Shown in pieces: positions 1 to 9,178 of a stretch of DNA of 64,000 nt; positions within the stretch are counted from its first letter, which is position 1; each line of letters starts with the position of its first letter. The translations under genes were made by a program, and so were the position numbers. The notes beneath the pieces are model-generated. The model saw only the letters and a program-made list of their open reading frames with translations, was not told where the DNA came from and made no database searches. The stretch spans positions 1,240,001-1,304,000 of the forward strand of contig NZ_JAPMLV010000001.1 of the NCBI RefSeq assembly GCF_026420145.1. The letters run 5' to 3'. This DNA comes from Enterobacter pseudoroggenkampii. GTDB lineage: Bacteria > Pseudomonadota > Gammaproteobacteria > Enterobacterales > Enterobacteriaceae.

Positions 1-336
1 CTGGATACGCTCCCGGATGATTTCCCCGCCTTCAAACATCATGCTCCCGAGCATTCTGGCGGCATCGGGTCCGTAGTTTTTCTCGATCACGTCGATATCG
101 CGGCTGTAGGAGTTAACCAGCTGGCCGCCGTTGCGTCCGCTGGCGCCGAAGCCGATGCGCGCCCCTTCAAGGAGCACCACGTCGTAGCCCATTTCGGCGA
201 GGTGCAGCGCGGAGGAGAGGCCGGTATAGCCGCCGCCCACCACGCATACGTCACAGCTGATCGACTCGTTAAGCGTCGGGAAAGGTTCGTAAGCGTTCGC
301 GCTGGCCGCGTAGTAGCTGGTGGTATGTTCGGTCAT
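1..336 (-). CDS. puuB: Gamma-glutamylputrescine oxidase PuuB, N-terminal part (cut by window start)
   Basis: Only the first 112 codons are inside the window; the gene continues beyond base 1. PuuB is an FAD-dependent oxidase that converts gamma-glutamylputrescine to the aldehyde in the cytoplasm, the second step of the glutamylated putrescine pathway. The visible part holds the Rossmann dinucleotide motif VVGGGYTGLSSALHLAE near residues 32-48 and the conserved segment GFGASGRNGGQLVNSYSRD, both as I recall them from E. coli PuuB. The start ATG at 336 overlaps the puuC stop by four bases (ATGA), so the two are probably translationally coupled. Confidence 0.93.
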   Translation of the reverse strand, partial: MTEHTTSYYAASANAYEPFPTLNESISCDVCVVGGGYTGLSSALHLAEMGYDVVLLEGARIGFGASGRNGGQLVNSYSRDIDVIEKNYGPDAARMLGSMMFEGGEIIRERIQ

Positions 337-1826
337 GATTGAGGCTCCAGGGCAATCCAGATGGTTTTCAGTTCGGTAAATTTTTCCAGCGCGTGCAGGG
401 ACTTATCGCGACCGTTGCCGCTCTGCTTATAGCCGCCAAAGGGTACGGTCATATCGCCGTCGTTATAGTTATTGACGAAGACCGAGCCTGCTTTCAGGCG
501 GCGGCTCATGCGGTGCGCGCGGGAGAGATCGCGGGTCCATACCGCCGCGCCAAGTCCGTATTCACTGTCGTTGGCCAGCGTTAAGGCTTCTTCTTCGGTT
601 TTAAATCGGGTAACGACCAGCACCGGCCCGAAAATCTCTTCCCGGCACAGCGGGGAGTCGGGCTCGAGGTCGACAAAAATGGTTGGACCGACTGCGGAAG
701 GCCATGATTGTTCCCGCCCGTCCAGCAGCAGCGAGCCTTTCCGGGTTCCCTCGCGAATAAACGTGTGGACGGCATCGGCGTGTGCAGCGTCGATGAGCAT
801 GCCCATCGTGCTGTCGGGGTCGAGCGGATCGCCTGGCTGCCAGTGACGGGCCTGCGCTTTCAGCTCTGCCAGGAACGCATCGGCGATGCTGTCTTCGAGC
901 AGCAGGCGGGTACCGGCGATACAGACTTGTCCCTGGTTATAAAAAATCCCGGCGGCGGTCGCGCTTACGGCCTTGTCCAGGTCCGGACAGTCGGCAAAGA
1001 TAATGTTGGCGCTCTTGCCGCCTGCCTCCAGCCAGACGCGCTTCATGTTGCTTTCACCCGCGTCCTTCAACAGCTGCTTGCCGGTACGGGTAGAGCCGGT
1101 AAACGTCAGCACCTCAACCTCCGGATGCAGCGCCAGCGCCTGGCCCGCTTCGTGGCCGTAACCGCTTATCACATTCAGCACGCCGTCCGGCAGGCCCGCC
1201 TCTTTCGCCAGCCCGGCCAGCCGCAGGGCGGAGAGCGGCGATTTCTCCGACGGTTTCAGTACCACGCTGTTGCCCGCGATCAGCGCCGGGCCCAGCTTCC
1301 AGCAGGCCAGCAGCAGCGGGAAGTTCCAGGGGACGATGGCCGCAACAACCCCGATGGGCTCGCGCACGATCATCGCCAGCTCGCCCGGACCCGTAGGCGC
1401 CACTTCGCCGTAGACTTTATCCGCCGCTTCGGCGTACCAGCGAATAGCGCGAGCCGCGCCGGGAATATCGTCGCGCAGGCTGTGGCGGATGGGTTTACCG
1501 GTGTCCAGCGTTTCCAGTAACGCCAGCTCTTCGCTATGGCGTTCCATCAAATCGGCGAGCTTATTTAGCACGGCCTTGCGCTGCGCCGGAGACGCCTGTG
1601 ACCAGTCACCGCGCTCAAATACCTCACGCGCGGCCTGAACTGCACGGTCCACGTCCGCCTGCTTGCCCCGGGCCACGTTCGCCAGCGTCTTTTGGGTAGC
1701 GGGATTGACGGTGTCAAATGTGGCATTATCGGCGGCGTCACAATAGGCACCGTTAATAAATAACCGGGCCTCAATGGCGCTGTTTTTTGCTTTATCCTGC
1801 CAGTAAGTCAGGTGCTTAAAATGCAT
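333..1826 (-). CDS. puuC: Gamma-glutamyl-gamma-aminobutyraldehyde dehydrogenase PuuC
   Basis: This NAD(P)-dependent aldehyde dehydrogenase oxidises gamma-glutamyl-gamma-aminobutyraldehyde, the third step of putrescine breakdown. It is 497 residues from the ATG at 1826, which I prefer over an ATG seven codons upstream because AAGGAG sits six bases before it and E. coli PuuC begins at the same point. Catalytic residues are visible: Glu267 in VWLEAGGKS and Cys302 in NQGQVCIAG, the canonical family positions. It lies downstream of puuD and puuR, about 160 bases after puuR, a gap that contains a strong hairpin, and it overlaps puuB by four bases. Confidence 0.95.
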   Translation of the reverse strand: MHFKHLTYWQDKAKNSAIEARLFINGAYCDAADNATFDTVNPATQKTLANVARGKQADVDRAVQAAREVFERGDWSQASPAQRKAVLNKLADLMERHSEELALLETLDTGKPIRHSLRDDIPGAARAIRWYAEAADKVYGEVAPTGPGELAMIVREPIGVVAAIVPWNFPLLLACWKLGPALIAGNSVVLKPSEKSPLSALRLAGLAKEAGLPDGVLNVISGYGHEAGQALALHPEVEVLTFTGSTRTGKQLLKDAGESNMKRVWLEAGGKSANIIFADCPDLDKAVSATAAGIFYNQGQVCIAGTRLLLEDSIADAFLAELKAQARHWQPGDPLDPDSTMGMLIDAAHADAVHTFIREGTRKGSLLLDGREQSWPSAVGPTIFVDLEPDSPLCREEIFGPVLVVTRFKTEEEALTLANDSEYGLGAAVWTRDLSRAHRMSRRLKAGSVFVNNYNDGDMTVPFGGYKQSGNGRDKSLHALEKFTELKTIWIALEPQS

Positions 1827-1943
1827 ATTCACTCCTTTCTTTCGCAATCAGATAAATAAAGGCATGGCCGTTTCAGGCAATACGAAGCCGTGAGGCATCC
1901 CGGGAATTAACCCGTTGAATGCCGACATCGATCGTTTTTATGT

Positions 1944-1973
1944 GTCCCGGCGTAAGCGTGCTTACGCCGGGAC
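1944..1973. repeat. Perfect 13-bp hairpin between puuR and puuC
   Basis: GTCCCGGCGTAAG and CTTACGCCGGGAC are perfect reverse complements around a four-base loop. No T-run follows on either side, so it is not a simple terminator. It lies in the puuR-puuC gap and could be a REP-like unit or an mRNA processing or stability element that sets PuuC/PuuB levels apart from PuuD/PuuR. Confidence 0.75.
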
Positions 1974-1983
1974 TGAGTGGTAA

Positions 1984-2541
1984 TTAGAACGTGGTGGGGG
2001 TGTGGGCACTGATAATGCGGCAGATGCCTGCCGAGGTGTTGCTGAAGCTGTGCGGTATGCCGGTATTGATGGCATAGCTTTGCCCCGCAACCAGGTGATA
2101 AGGCTGGCCATTAATGGTCAACAATATTTCACCTTCCAGTATCGTACCGATCTCCTCACCCTGGTGTTTGATCCTCTCTCCGGTCGTGGTTCCAGGCTGG
2201 TAAGTTTCAAAAATCATCGCCAGCGTACGGTTCGGATTTCCGTTATGAACCAGCTTCATCGAAACCCCCTGACTGCCTATTTCGATAAGGTCTTCCTGAT
2301 TAATAACCACCTGCGGTTCATCAGGTTTTTCCGGTTCCGAAAAGAATTCCGAGAGCGACAGCCCATAGACTTTCAGTAGCTTTTGCAGCGTACTGATGGC
2401 AGGACTGACTTTATCCTGCTCAATGGTGCTGATGGCACTGTGTGTTAACCCAGACAGTTCGGCGGCACGCCGCTGCGAGAGACCCAGCTGCTGGCGGATC
2501 TCTGACAGACGTTTCCCTGGCGCCAGTCCGTCATCGCTCAT
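1984..2541 (-). CDS. puuR: Transcriptional repressor PuuR
   Basis: PuuR represses the puu genes and is relieved by putrescine. The 185-residue protein has an N-terminal Cro/CI-type helix-turn-helix (about residues 10-65, with LSQRRAAELSGLTHSAIST) and a C-terminal cupin (about 110-180). The open frame extends further upstream, but the ATG at 2541 gives the MSDDGLAPGKRLSEIRQ start known from E. coli PuuR, with AAAGGA about ten bases before it. It follows puuD by 25 bases in the same operon. Confidence 0.95.
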   Translation of the reverse strand: MSDDGLAPGKRLSEIRQQLGLSQRRAAELSGLTHSAISTIEQDKVSPAISTLQKLLKVYGLSLSEFFSEPEKPDEPQVVINQEDLIEIGSQGVSMKLVHNGNPNRTLAMIFETYQPGTTTGERIKHQGEEIGTILEGEILLTINGQPYHLVAGQSYAINTGIPHSFSNTSAGICRIISAHTPTTF

Positions 2542-2566
2542 AGTTGCATTTCCTTTACGATAGTGG

Positions 2567-3331
2567 TCAAAGCCGTTGCTTCTCGGCAACGTGGCTTTGA
2601 CAGGCGGTGATAAAACCTTCAAACAACATGCGTGACAGGGCGTACTCGCTGCTGTTCCATTCGGGGTGCCATTGCACGCCGAGGGCAAAAGGGTGGTCAT
2701 GAACGCTAACCGCTTCGACCAGTCCGTCCGTCGAGCGGGCCTCCACGCGGAGCCGTGGTCCTAACGTTCGTGCGCCTTGCCCGTGTAACGAGTTTACCCA
2801 AAATTTGTTACAGCCTGGTATTATTTGAGACAGCAGTCCTCCTTCCTGAACCTGAACTTCATGAGAAGGGGCGTATTGTAGCTCAACCGGCAGTTCAGGA
2901 TCTTCCCGATGCTCGAGCAGGTCGTTCTGCTCGAACAGGCGGCGATACAGCGTTCCTCCCGTCGCAACAACCAGTTCCTGCAGCCCCCGGCAGATGGCGA
3001 AAATGGGGATGCGCCTTTCGAGCGCGGCGGCAATCAGCGCCATACTCAGAAGATCTCGCCCGGGATCGGCGTTAGGCTCATCGCCGTTTTCACCATAAAG
3101 GTGCGGCTGCACGTTACTTGGGCTGCCCGGCAGGTAAATCCCGTCCAGGGTTGGCAGCAGAGCGTTCATTAGCTCTGGCTCTGCCAGCGCATGCGGTAAG
3201 GCAATAGGTAAGCCCCCTGCGTTAATAACGGCATTCAGGTACTTTTCTTGCAGGGTTTGGGTCTCATGACCCTTAAGCCTGTTTCTGCACATCACCACGC
3301 CAATAACTGGCTTGTTCATTATATTTTCCAT
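2567..3331 (-). CDS. puuD: Gamma-glutamyl-GABA hydrolase PuuD
   Basis: PuuD cleaves gamma-glutamyl-GABA to glutamate and GABA, the last glutamylated step of the pathway. The 254-residue protein is a class I glutamine amidotransferase-like peptidase (C26 family): nucleophile Cys114 in FAICRGLQEL, with His222 and Glu224 in QWHPEW. I place the start at 3331 (MENIM) to match E. coli; an ATG four codons upstream is possible. A perfect PuuR box overlaps its first codons. It is the first gene of the minus-strand puuDRCB operon and diverges from puuA. Confidence 0.95.
   Translation of the reverse strand: MENIMNKPVIGVVMCRNRLKGHETQTLQEKYLNAVINAGGLPIALPHALAEPELMNALLPTLDGIYLPGSPSNVQPHLYGENGDEPNADPGRDLLSMALIAAALERRIPIFAICRGLQELVVATGGTLYRRLFEQNDLLEHREDPELPVELQYAPSHEVQVQEGGLLSQIIPGCNKFWVNSLHGQGARTLGPRLRVEARSTDGLVEAVSVHDHPFALGVQWHPEWNSSEYALSRMLFEGFITACQSHVAEKQRL
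3313..3327. promoter_or_regulatory. PuuR operator overlapping the puuD start
   Basis: On the minus strand the bases read AAAATATAATGAACA, identical to the PuuR consensus I recall for E. coli. The site lies inside puuD codons 2-7, so a bound repressor would sit at the start of the coding region. Confidence 0.7.
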
Positions 3332-3448
3332 GATCGCCCTCACAAAGTGGACTAAATTTAGGCCATTCTCACCTCTGAAACGGCCTTTTCGTTCAATATT
3401 TTCTCAATCTAGCAACGGGATCTGCCTTTTGCAAACTTAATTTAACAT

Positions 3449-3477
3449 TTGACAAACAATTTGTTTGCATACAGATT
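3449..3477 (+). promoter_or_regulatory. Likely puuA sigma-70 promoter
   Basis: A perfect -35 TTGACA is at 3449-3454. The -10 is weak: TACAGA at 3470 with a 15-base spacer, or CAGATT at 3472 with 17. It lies just upstream of the PuuR box at 3487, a sensible arrangement for repression. Confidence 0.4.
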
Positions 3478-3486
3478 CGATAGGGT

Positions 3487-3501
3487 GGACATTATATTTG
3501 A
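3487..3501. promoter_or_regulatory. Second PuuR operator, upstream of puuA
   Basis: The minus strand reads TCAAATATAATGTCC, sharing the ten-base core AAATATAATG with the PuuR consensus. It lies about 45-60 bases before the puuA start. A weaker relative (GTTCAATATTTT) lies at 3391-3402. Confidence 0.55.
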
Positions 3502-3545
3502 CAGTCCTGAGCAGCGAACGCAAAACCCAAAAACGGTGGTAAATC

Positions 3546-4964
3546 ATGGAAACCAATATCGTAGAAGTTGAGAACTTTGTGCAGCACACGGATGAGAGGC
3601 GGGGCAGCGCCTTTACGCAGGAAGTGAAGCGCTATTTAGAAAAGTATCCTGACACCCAGTTTATTGACGTCCTCCTGACCGACCTGAACGGCTGTTTTCG
3701 CGGCAAACGCATCCCGGTTGCCGGACTGAGCAAACTTGAAAAAGGCTGCTATTTCCCGGCATCGGTTTTCGCCATGGACATTTTGGGTAACGTCGTGGAA
3801 GAGGCGGGACTGGGGCAGGAGCTCGGCGAGCCGGACTGTATCTGCGTGCCGGTACCGGGCACCCTGACACCGTCCGCCGCCGACCCGGAATACATTGGTC
3901 AGGTGCAGCTCACCATGGTCGATGAAGATGGCGCTCCCTTTGACGTTGAGCCGCGGAACGTACTCAACCGACTCTGGCAGCAGCTGCGCCAGCGCGGTCT
4001 GTTCCCCGTGGTAGCGGTAGAGCTGGAGTTCTATTTACTTGACCGTAAACGCGATGCCGACGGCTATCTGCAGCCACCCTGTGCGCCGGGCACCGACGTG
4101 CGTAACACGCAGAGTCAGGTCTACTCGGTTGATAACCTGAACCACTTTGCTGACGTGCTGAACGATATTGACGAGCTGGCTCAGCTGCAGCTGATCCCCG
4201 CCGACGGGGCAGTGGCCGAGGCCTCCCCGGGCCAGTTTGAGATTAACCTGCACCATACGGAAAACGTGCTCGATGCCTGCGACGATGCGCTGGCGCTAAA
4301 ACGTCTCGTCAGGCAGATGGCGGAAAAACATAAGATGCACGCCACGTTTATGGCAAAGCCGTATGAAGAGCATGCGGGCAGCGGGATGCATATCCACATC
4401 AGCATGCAAAACAACCGAGGCGAAAACGTGCTCGCAGACGCCAACGGCGAGGATTCCGCGCTGCTGAAACGCGCGCTGGCCGGGATGATCGATCTGATGC
4501 CGGCATCCATGGCGCTGCTGGCACCGAACGTCAACTCCTACCGACGTTTCCAGCCGGGAATGTACGTGCCGACGCAGGCGTCATGGGGACACAATAATCG
4601 CACCGTTGCCCTGCGTATCCCCTGCGGCGATCGCCATAACCATCGGGTTGAGTACCGGGTGGCGGGCGCTGACGCGAATCCGTATCTGGTGATGGCGGCG
4701 ATTTTTGCCGGCATTCTACATGGGCTGGATAACGATTTACCCCTGCAGGAAGAAGTGGAAGGCAATGGTCTGGAGCAGGACGGACTGCCGTTCCCGATCC
4801 GTCAGAGCGATGCGCTGTGGGAATTTATGCAAAACGATCATCTTCGCGAGCGGCTGGGCGAGCGTTTCTGCCACGTCTATCACGCCTGCAAAAATGATGA
4901 ATTGCTGCAGTTTGAACGCCTGATTACCGAAACTGAAATTGAGTGGATGCTGAAAAACGCCTGA
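3546..4964 (+). CDS. puuA: Gamma-glutamylputrescine synthetase PuuA
   Basis: PuuA joins glutamate to putrescine using ATP, the committed step of the pathway. The 472-residue protein has the same length as E. coli PuuA and belongs to the glutamine synthetase family: N-terminal beta-grasp (about 35-130), then the catalytic domain with metal and substrate motifs VAVELEFYL, GQFEINLHHT, HAGSGMHIHIS and NRTVALRIP. The start METNIVEVENFV matches E. coli. It is divergent from puuD across a 214-base regulatory region with PuuR boxes and is followed by puuP. Confidence 0.96.
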   Translation: METNIVEVENFVQHTDERRGSAFTQEVKRYLEKYPDTQFIDVLLTDLNGCFRGKRIPVAGLSKLEKGCYFPASVFAMDILGNVVEEAGLGQELGEPDCICVPVPGTLTPSAADPEYIGQVQLTMVDEDGAPFDVEPRNVLNRLWQQLRQRGLFPVVAVELEFYLLDRKRDADGYLQPPCAPGTDVRNTQSQVYSVDNLNHFADVLNDIDELAQLQLIPADGAVAEASPGQFEINLHHTENVLDACDDALALKRLVRQMAEKHKMHATFMAKPYEEHAGSGMHIHISMQNNRGENVLADANGEDSALLKRALAGMIDLMPASMALLAPNVNSYRRFQPGMYVPTQASWGHNNRTVALRIPCGDRHNHRVEYRVAGADANPYLVMAAIFAGILHGLDNDLPLQEEVEGNGLEQDGLPFPIRQSDALWEFMQNDHLRERLGERFCHVYHACKNDELLQFERLITETEIEWMLKNA

Positions 4965-5320
4965 TAACGTGCCCCGGTAAGGGGCCGCTTTGTTTTATCG
5001 CATACGTATCACCCAACGGCCTGCGCGGAGCCTGGCCTAACTGTTCGCTGGCACGCCAGCTATCTCCCGGGAGTCGCGTTATGGAGCGCAGGCGGCACAG
5101 GGATTTTCTTAACGACACTGTGTGACGAGGTAGGAAATGATGCAGATGTTCAACTATCCGCAGGGCGAAGGGGGCCAGTCAGGCGCCTGCTGTGAGTGCG
5201 AGAAAGAGACGGTGCGCTGGTACGATCGCGTGTGTTCTTTACAACTTCCCCCTTTGCTAAGCAGGTTTGCGTTAAGGACAGCGCGATTGCAAACCACGGT
5301 AAGCATGGGGGGGACGGTTT
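4965..5320 (+). other. puuA-puuP intergenic region (356 bp)
   Basis: No recognisable gene is present. A short CCCC/GGGG hairpin lies at about 4972-4986 after the puuA stop. A 64-codon open frame (5137-5331) begins ATG-ATG after a strong GAGGTAGGAA ribosome site and overlaps the puuP start by 11 bases. It contains a CCEC motif but matches nothing I know, so it is either a leader coupled to puuP or chance. Confidence 0.4.
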
Positions 5321-6712
5321 ATGGCGACTAACACCTCTCTTGACTCGCCGCGTGTGGCCGGAAGAACCCGGCTGCGCAGTTCCCTCAAGCTCTGGCAGGT
5401 GGTCATGATGGGGCTGGCTTATCTCACCCCCATGACCGTGTTTGATACCTTCGGCATTGTGTCCGGTATCAGCAACGGCCACGTGCCCGCCTCGTATCTC
5501 CTGGCGCTGGCTGGCGTCATGTTTACCGCCATCAGCTACGGCAAACTGGTACGGCAGTTCCCGGAAGCGGGCTCCGCGTATACCTACACGCAGAAATCGA
5601 TCGGCCCCCACTTAGGCTTTATGGTCGGCTGGTCATCGCTGCTGGACTATCTCTTCCTGCCGATGATTAACGTGCTGCTGGCGAAGATCTACCTTTCCGC
5701 GTTGTTCCCTGAAGTCCCGCCGTGGGTCTGGGTGGTGGGGTTTGTGACGATCCTGACGCTGGCGAACCTGAAGAGCGTGAATCTGGTCGCCAACTTTAAC
5801 ACCCTGTTTGTGCTGGTGCAGGTCGCCATCATGGTGGTGTTTGTCATTCTCGTGGTGCATGGCCTGCACAAGGGGGAGGGCGTCGGCACGGTCTGGTCGC
5901 TCCAGCCGTTTATCAGCGAGAATGCACACCTGATCCCGATTATTACCGGTGCGACTATCGTCTGCTTCTCTTTCCTCGGCTTTGACGCGGTCACCACGCT
6001 GTCGGAAGAGACGCCAAACGCAGCGCGGGTTATTCCCAAAGCCATTTTCCTGACCGCACTGTATGGCGGGCTGATATTCATTGTTGCCTCATTTTTCATG
6101 CAGCTCTTTTTCCCGACGATCGCCCGCTTCAAGAACCCGGACGCCGCGCTGCCGGAAATTGCGTTATACGTGGGCGGCAAGCTCTTCCAGTCGGTGTTTC
6201 TGTGTACCACGTTTGTGAATACGCTCGCTTCAGGCCTGGCCTCGCACGCCAGCGTCTCGCGCTTACTGTATGTGATGGGGCGTGACAACGTCTTTCCGGA
6301 GCGCGTGTTTGGCTACGTGCATCCGAAATGGCGTACGCCGGCCCTGAACGTCATTATGGTTGGGATAGTGGCGCTGTCGGCTCTGTACTTCGATCTCGTG
6401 ACCGCGACGGCGCTGATCAACTTCGGCGCGCTGGTGGCATTTACGTTTGTTAATCTCTCGGTGTACAACCATTTCTGGCGGCGTAAGGGGCTGAACAAAA
6501 CGTGGAAAGATCGGTTCCACTATCTCCTGCTGCCGCTCATTGGTGCCGTTACGGTCGGCGTGCTGTGGATAAACCTCGAAGCGACGTCCCTGACGCTTGG
6601 CCTCATCTGGGCGGCACTGGGGATCCTTTACCTGACATGGCTAACGCGCCGTTTCCGAAAACCGCCTCCGCAGTTTGAAGCCGGTAAGATAGAGCAGGCC
6701 TGGGATTCCTGA
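5321..6712 (+). CDS. puuP: Putrescine importer PuuP
   Basis: PuuP is the inner-membrane APC-superfamily putrescine/proton symporter that feeds this pathway. The 463-residue sequence shows about 12 hydrophobic segments. The N-terminal [20 protein letters not shown] and the segment [20 protein letters not shown] are near-identical to E. coli PuuP as I recall it. It sits downstream of puuA on the same strand and is followed by a clear terminator, so puuA-puuP probably form one PuuR-controlled unit with an unusually long internal gap. Confidence 0.94.
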   Translation: MATNTSLDSPRVAGRTRLRSSLKLWQVVMMGLAYLTPMTVFDTFGIVSGISNGHVPASYLLALAGVMFTAISYGKLVRQFPEAGSAYTYTQKSIGPHLGFMVGWSSLLDYLFLPMINVLLAKIYLSALFPEVPPWVWVVGFVTILTLANLKSVNLVANFNTLFVLVQVAIMVVFVILVVHGLHKGEGVGTVWSLQPFISENAHLIPIITGATIVCFSFLGFDAVTTLSEETPNAARVIPKAIFLTALYGGLIFIVASFFMQLFFPTIARFKNPDAALPEIALYVGGKLFQSVFLCTTFVNTLASGLASHASVSRLLYVMGRDNVFPERVFGYVHPKWRTPALNVIMVGIVALSALYFDLVTATALINFGALVAFTFVNLSVYNHFWRRKGLNKTWKDRFHYLLLPLIGAVTVGVLWINLEATSLTLGLIWAALGILYLTWLTRRFRKPPPQFEAGKIEQAWDS

Positions 6713-6721
6713 ACGTGAAAA

Positions 6722-6747
6722 GGCACCAGTACGCTGGTGCCGTTTTT
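6722..6747 (+). terminator. Rho-independent terminator after puuP
   Basis: GGCACCAG and CTGGTGCC form an eight-base stem around TACG, followed by GTTTTT. It ends the puuA-puuP unit ten bases after the puuP stop. Confidence 0.85.
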
Positions 6748-6776
6748 CGGGAAACGGACATCCGCCCGCAAGCCTA

Positions 6777-8030
6777 TTATTTCAGACGTTTATGAAGACT
6801 TGCGCCCACCAGCAGTGCGGCACAGAGCATCAGCGCGATAAACCCGCCCACGCCGTTCCAGCCGTAGTTATGCCAGAATACGCCGCCGAGCGTCCCGGCG
6901 ATGCTGGACCCCAGGTAATAGCTAAACAGATAAAGAGACGATGCCTGACCTTTGGCGCGACGCGCGCGCGGACCAATCCAGCTGCTGGCGACCGAGTGAG
7001 CGGCGAAGAACCCCGCGGAGAAGAGCAGCATGCCGGCAAAAATCAGCCACAGGGAGGAGAAGAGCGTCAGCAGCAGGCCGACCAGCATCACCGCCGTGAA
7101 GAACAGCATGACCGGGCCGCGTCCATAGCGTGCGGTCATCGCCCCGGCCTTCGGAGAACTCCACGTACCGGTCAAATAAGCAACCGAGAGTAAACCGACA
7201 ATCGCCTGGCTCAGATGCCATGGCGAGAGCATCAGGCGGTAGCCAATATAGTTGAACAGCGTGACGAAGGAGCCCATCAGCAGGAAGCCGACCAGAAACA
7301 GGCGCGGCAGCCCTTTGTCACGCCAGTGCAGGCGGAAGTTGATAAACAGCGTTTTTGGGCGCAAAGAGGTCGGGCGGAAATGACGCGATTCCGGCAGGAT
7401 TTTCCAGAACATCAGGGCTGATGCCAGCGCAAAACACCCGATGACCGCCAGCGCAATACGCCAGCTAAAGAAGTCCGTAAAGACCCCGCTCAGCAGGCGT
7501 CCGCTCATCCCGCCAATCGAGTTCCCGCTGATGTAAAGCCCCATAGAGAAGGCAACAAAGCTTGGGTGGATCTCCTCGCTGAGGTAGGTCATCCCGACCG
7601 CCGCCACGCCGCTGAGCGACAGCCCAATCAGCGCGCGCATCACCAGAATACCGTGCCAGCTGGTCATCATGGTCGAGAGTAATGTACAGACCGAGGCCAG
7701 CATCAGCGCGGTCACCATCACCTGTTTACGGCCAATGGCGTCGGACAGCGGCCCGGTAAAGAGCAGGCCAATCGCCAGCATGCCGGTAGAAATAGAGAGT
7801 GAAACGCTGCTGCTGGCAGGCGATACGCCAAATTCATGCGAGAGGACGGGCAGGATCGGCTGAACGCAATAGAGCAGGGCGAAGGTGGCCAGACCGGCGG
7901 AAAAGAGCGCCAGCGTGACGCGCATAAATTGGGGGGTACCACGTTTAATGAACTGGACCGGCTGCGATGCTGCAGGTAAATCATTGATATCTCTTGCCGG
8001 ATCGATATCAATAGTAGTTGTACGACTCAC
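6777..8030 (-). CDS. ynfM: MFS transporter YnfM
   Basis: This is an inner-membrane major facilitator exporter whose substrate is unknown to me. The 417-residue length and sequence match E. coli YnfM closely (GTPQFMRVTLALFSAGLATF, TGPLSDAIGRKQVMVTALML). About 12 membrane segments are visible, with the MFS loop motif SDAIGRK between helices 2 and 3. I chose the GTG at 8030 because AAGGA precedes it and it gives the E. coli start; an ATG seven codons upstream exists. It is divergent from the LysR gene ynfL, its likely regulator. Confidence 0.92.
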   Translation of the reverse strand: MSRTTTIDIDPARDINDLPAASQPVQFIKRGTPQFMRVTLALFSAGLATFALLYCVQPILPVLSHEFGVSPASSSVSLSISTGMLAIGLLFTGPLSDAIGRKQVMVTALMLASVCTLLSTMMTSWHGILVMRALIGLSLSGVAAVGMTYLSEEIHPSFVAFSMGLYISGNSIGGMSGRLLSGVFTDFFSWRIALAVIGCFALASALMFWKILPESRHFRPTSLRPKTLFINFRLHWRDKGLPRLFLVGFLLMGSFVTLFNYIGYRLMLSPWHLSQAIVGLLSVAYLTGTWSSPKAGAMTARYGRGPVMLFFTAVMLVGLLLTLFSSLWLIFAGMLLFSAGFFAAHSVASSWIGPRARRAKGQASSLYLFSYYLGSSIAGTLGGVFWHNYGWNGVGGFIALMLCAALLVGASLHKRLK

Positions 8031-8151
8031 ACAGTTTCCTTGCTTAAACATCCCCGTGATTTCTGGTGACGGGTATGACCACCTCTTCAGGGTAGGAAAA
8101 TGTAAATATTCTGTCTAATATATTAATAATCTCAAATGATACTTTAAAAAT

Positions 8152-9084
8152 ATGAATATCGAGCTGCGTCACCTCCGCTACTTTGTCGCCGTCGCCGAAG
8201 AGCTGCATTTTGGCCGCGCGGCGGCACGGCTGAATATCTCTCAGCCCCCGTTAAGCCAGCAGATTCAGATCCTGGAGCAGCAGGTTGGGGCGCGCCTTCT
8301 GGCCCGTACCAACCGCAGCGTGAGCCTGACGGCGGCGGGCAAGCAGTTCCTGAACGACAGCCGACAAATTCTGAGCATGGTCGAGGACGCCGCCGCCCGG
8401 GCAGAACGGCTCTATCTCGGGGAAGCCGGAGAGCTGCGGATCGGGTTTACCTCGTCGGCACCGTTTATCAGCGCCGTCTCGGAAACGCTGTCGTCATTCC
8501 GCCGCCATTTCCCGGATGTTCATATTCAGACGCGCGAAATAAACACCCGCGAGCAGATTGCGCCGCTGAATGAAGGTTCCCTGGATCTGGGACTGATGCG
8601 TAACACCCAGCTGCCGGATACGCTGGCGTGGGAGGTGATCCTGCGCGAGCCGCTGATGGCCATGATCCCACACGATCACCCGCTGGCGTCGCGTCCGGCG
8701 GTTTCGCTGGCAGAGCTGGCAAAAGAGCCGTTTGTCTTTTTTGACCCGCAGGTCGGAACGGGTCTGTATGACGATATCCTGGGGCTGATGCGCCGCTACG
8801 ATCTTGCCCCGGTCATCACCCAGGAAGTCGGGGAAGCGATGACCATTATCGGTCTGGTCGCCGCCGGGCTGGGCGTGTCTATTCTTCCGGCCTCCTTTAA
8901 ACGGGTCCAGTTGCGCGAAATGCGCTGGGTGACCATTGCCGAAGAGGATGCCGTTTCCGAAATGTGGCTAGTCTGGTCAAAACACCGCGAGCAGAGCCAC
9001 GCCGCACAGCGCTTCAAACAGCAGTTAATAAGCGCCTCTGCCGGGCGGCATTTTCCGGGAAAAGGGGGCAAAAATGTGCGGTAA
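8152..9084 (+). CDS. ynfL: LysR-type regulator YnfL
   Basis: This 310-residue LysR-family regulator has an N-terminal winged helix-turn-helix (residues 1-60, HFGRAAARLNISQPPLSQQIQ) and a periplasmic-binding-like effector domain (about 90-295). It is close to E. coli YnfL by recall. It is divergent from ynfM across 121 AT-rich bases, the usual arrangement for a LysR regulator and its target, so control of ynfM is inferred. The last 20 residues differ from the E. coli form. Confidence 0.92.
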   Translation: MNIELRHLRYFVAVAEELHFGRAAARLNISQPPLSQQIQILEQQVGARLLARTNRSVSLTAAGKQFLNDSRQILSMVEDAAARAERLYLGEAGELRIGFTSSAPFISAVSETLSSFRRHFPDVHIQTREINTREQIAPLNEGSLDLGLMRNTQLPDTLAWEVILREPLMAMIPHDHPLASRPAVSLAELAKEPFVFFDPQVGTGLYDDILGLMRRYDLAPVITQEVGEAMTIIGLVAAGLGVSILPASFKRVQLREMRWVTIAEEDAVSEMWLVWSKHREQSHAAQRFKQQLISASAGRHFPGKGGKNVR

Positions 9085-9178
9085 ATCACATGGCTAAGTA
9101 AATATTTGACGGCAGCCATGCAAGTGCTTCACCATAGCAAACAGTTTATTTCGAAGCTCGAAAATAAGGGAGTACGAG

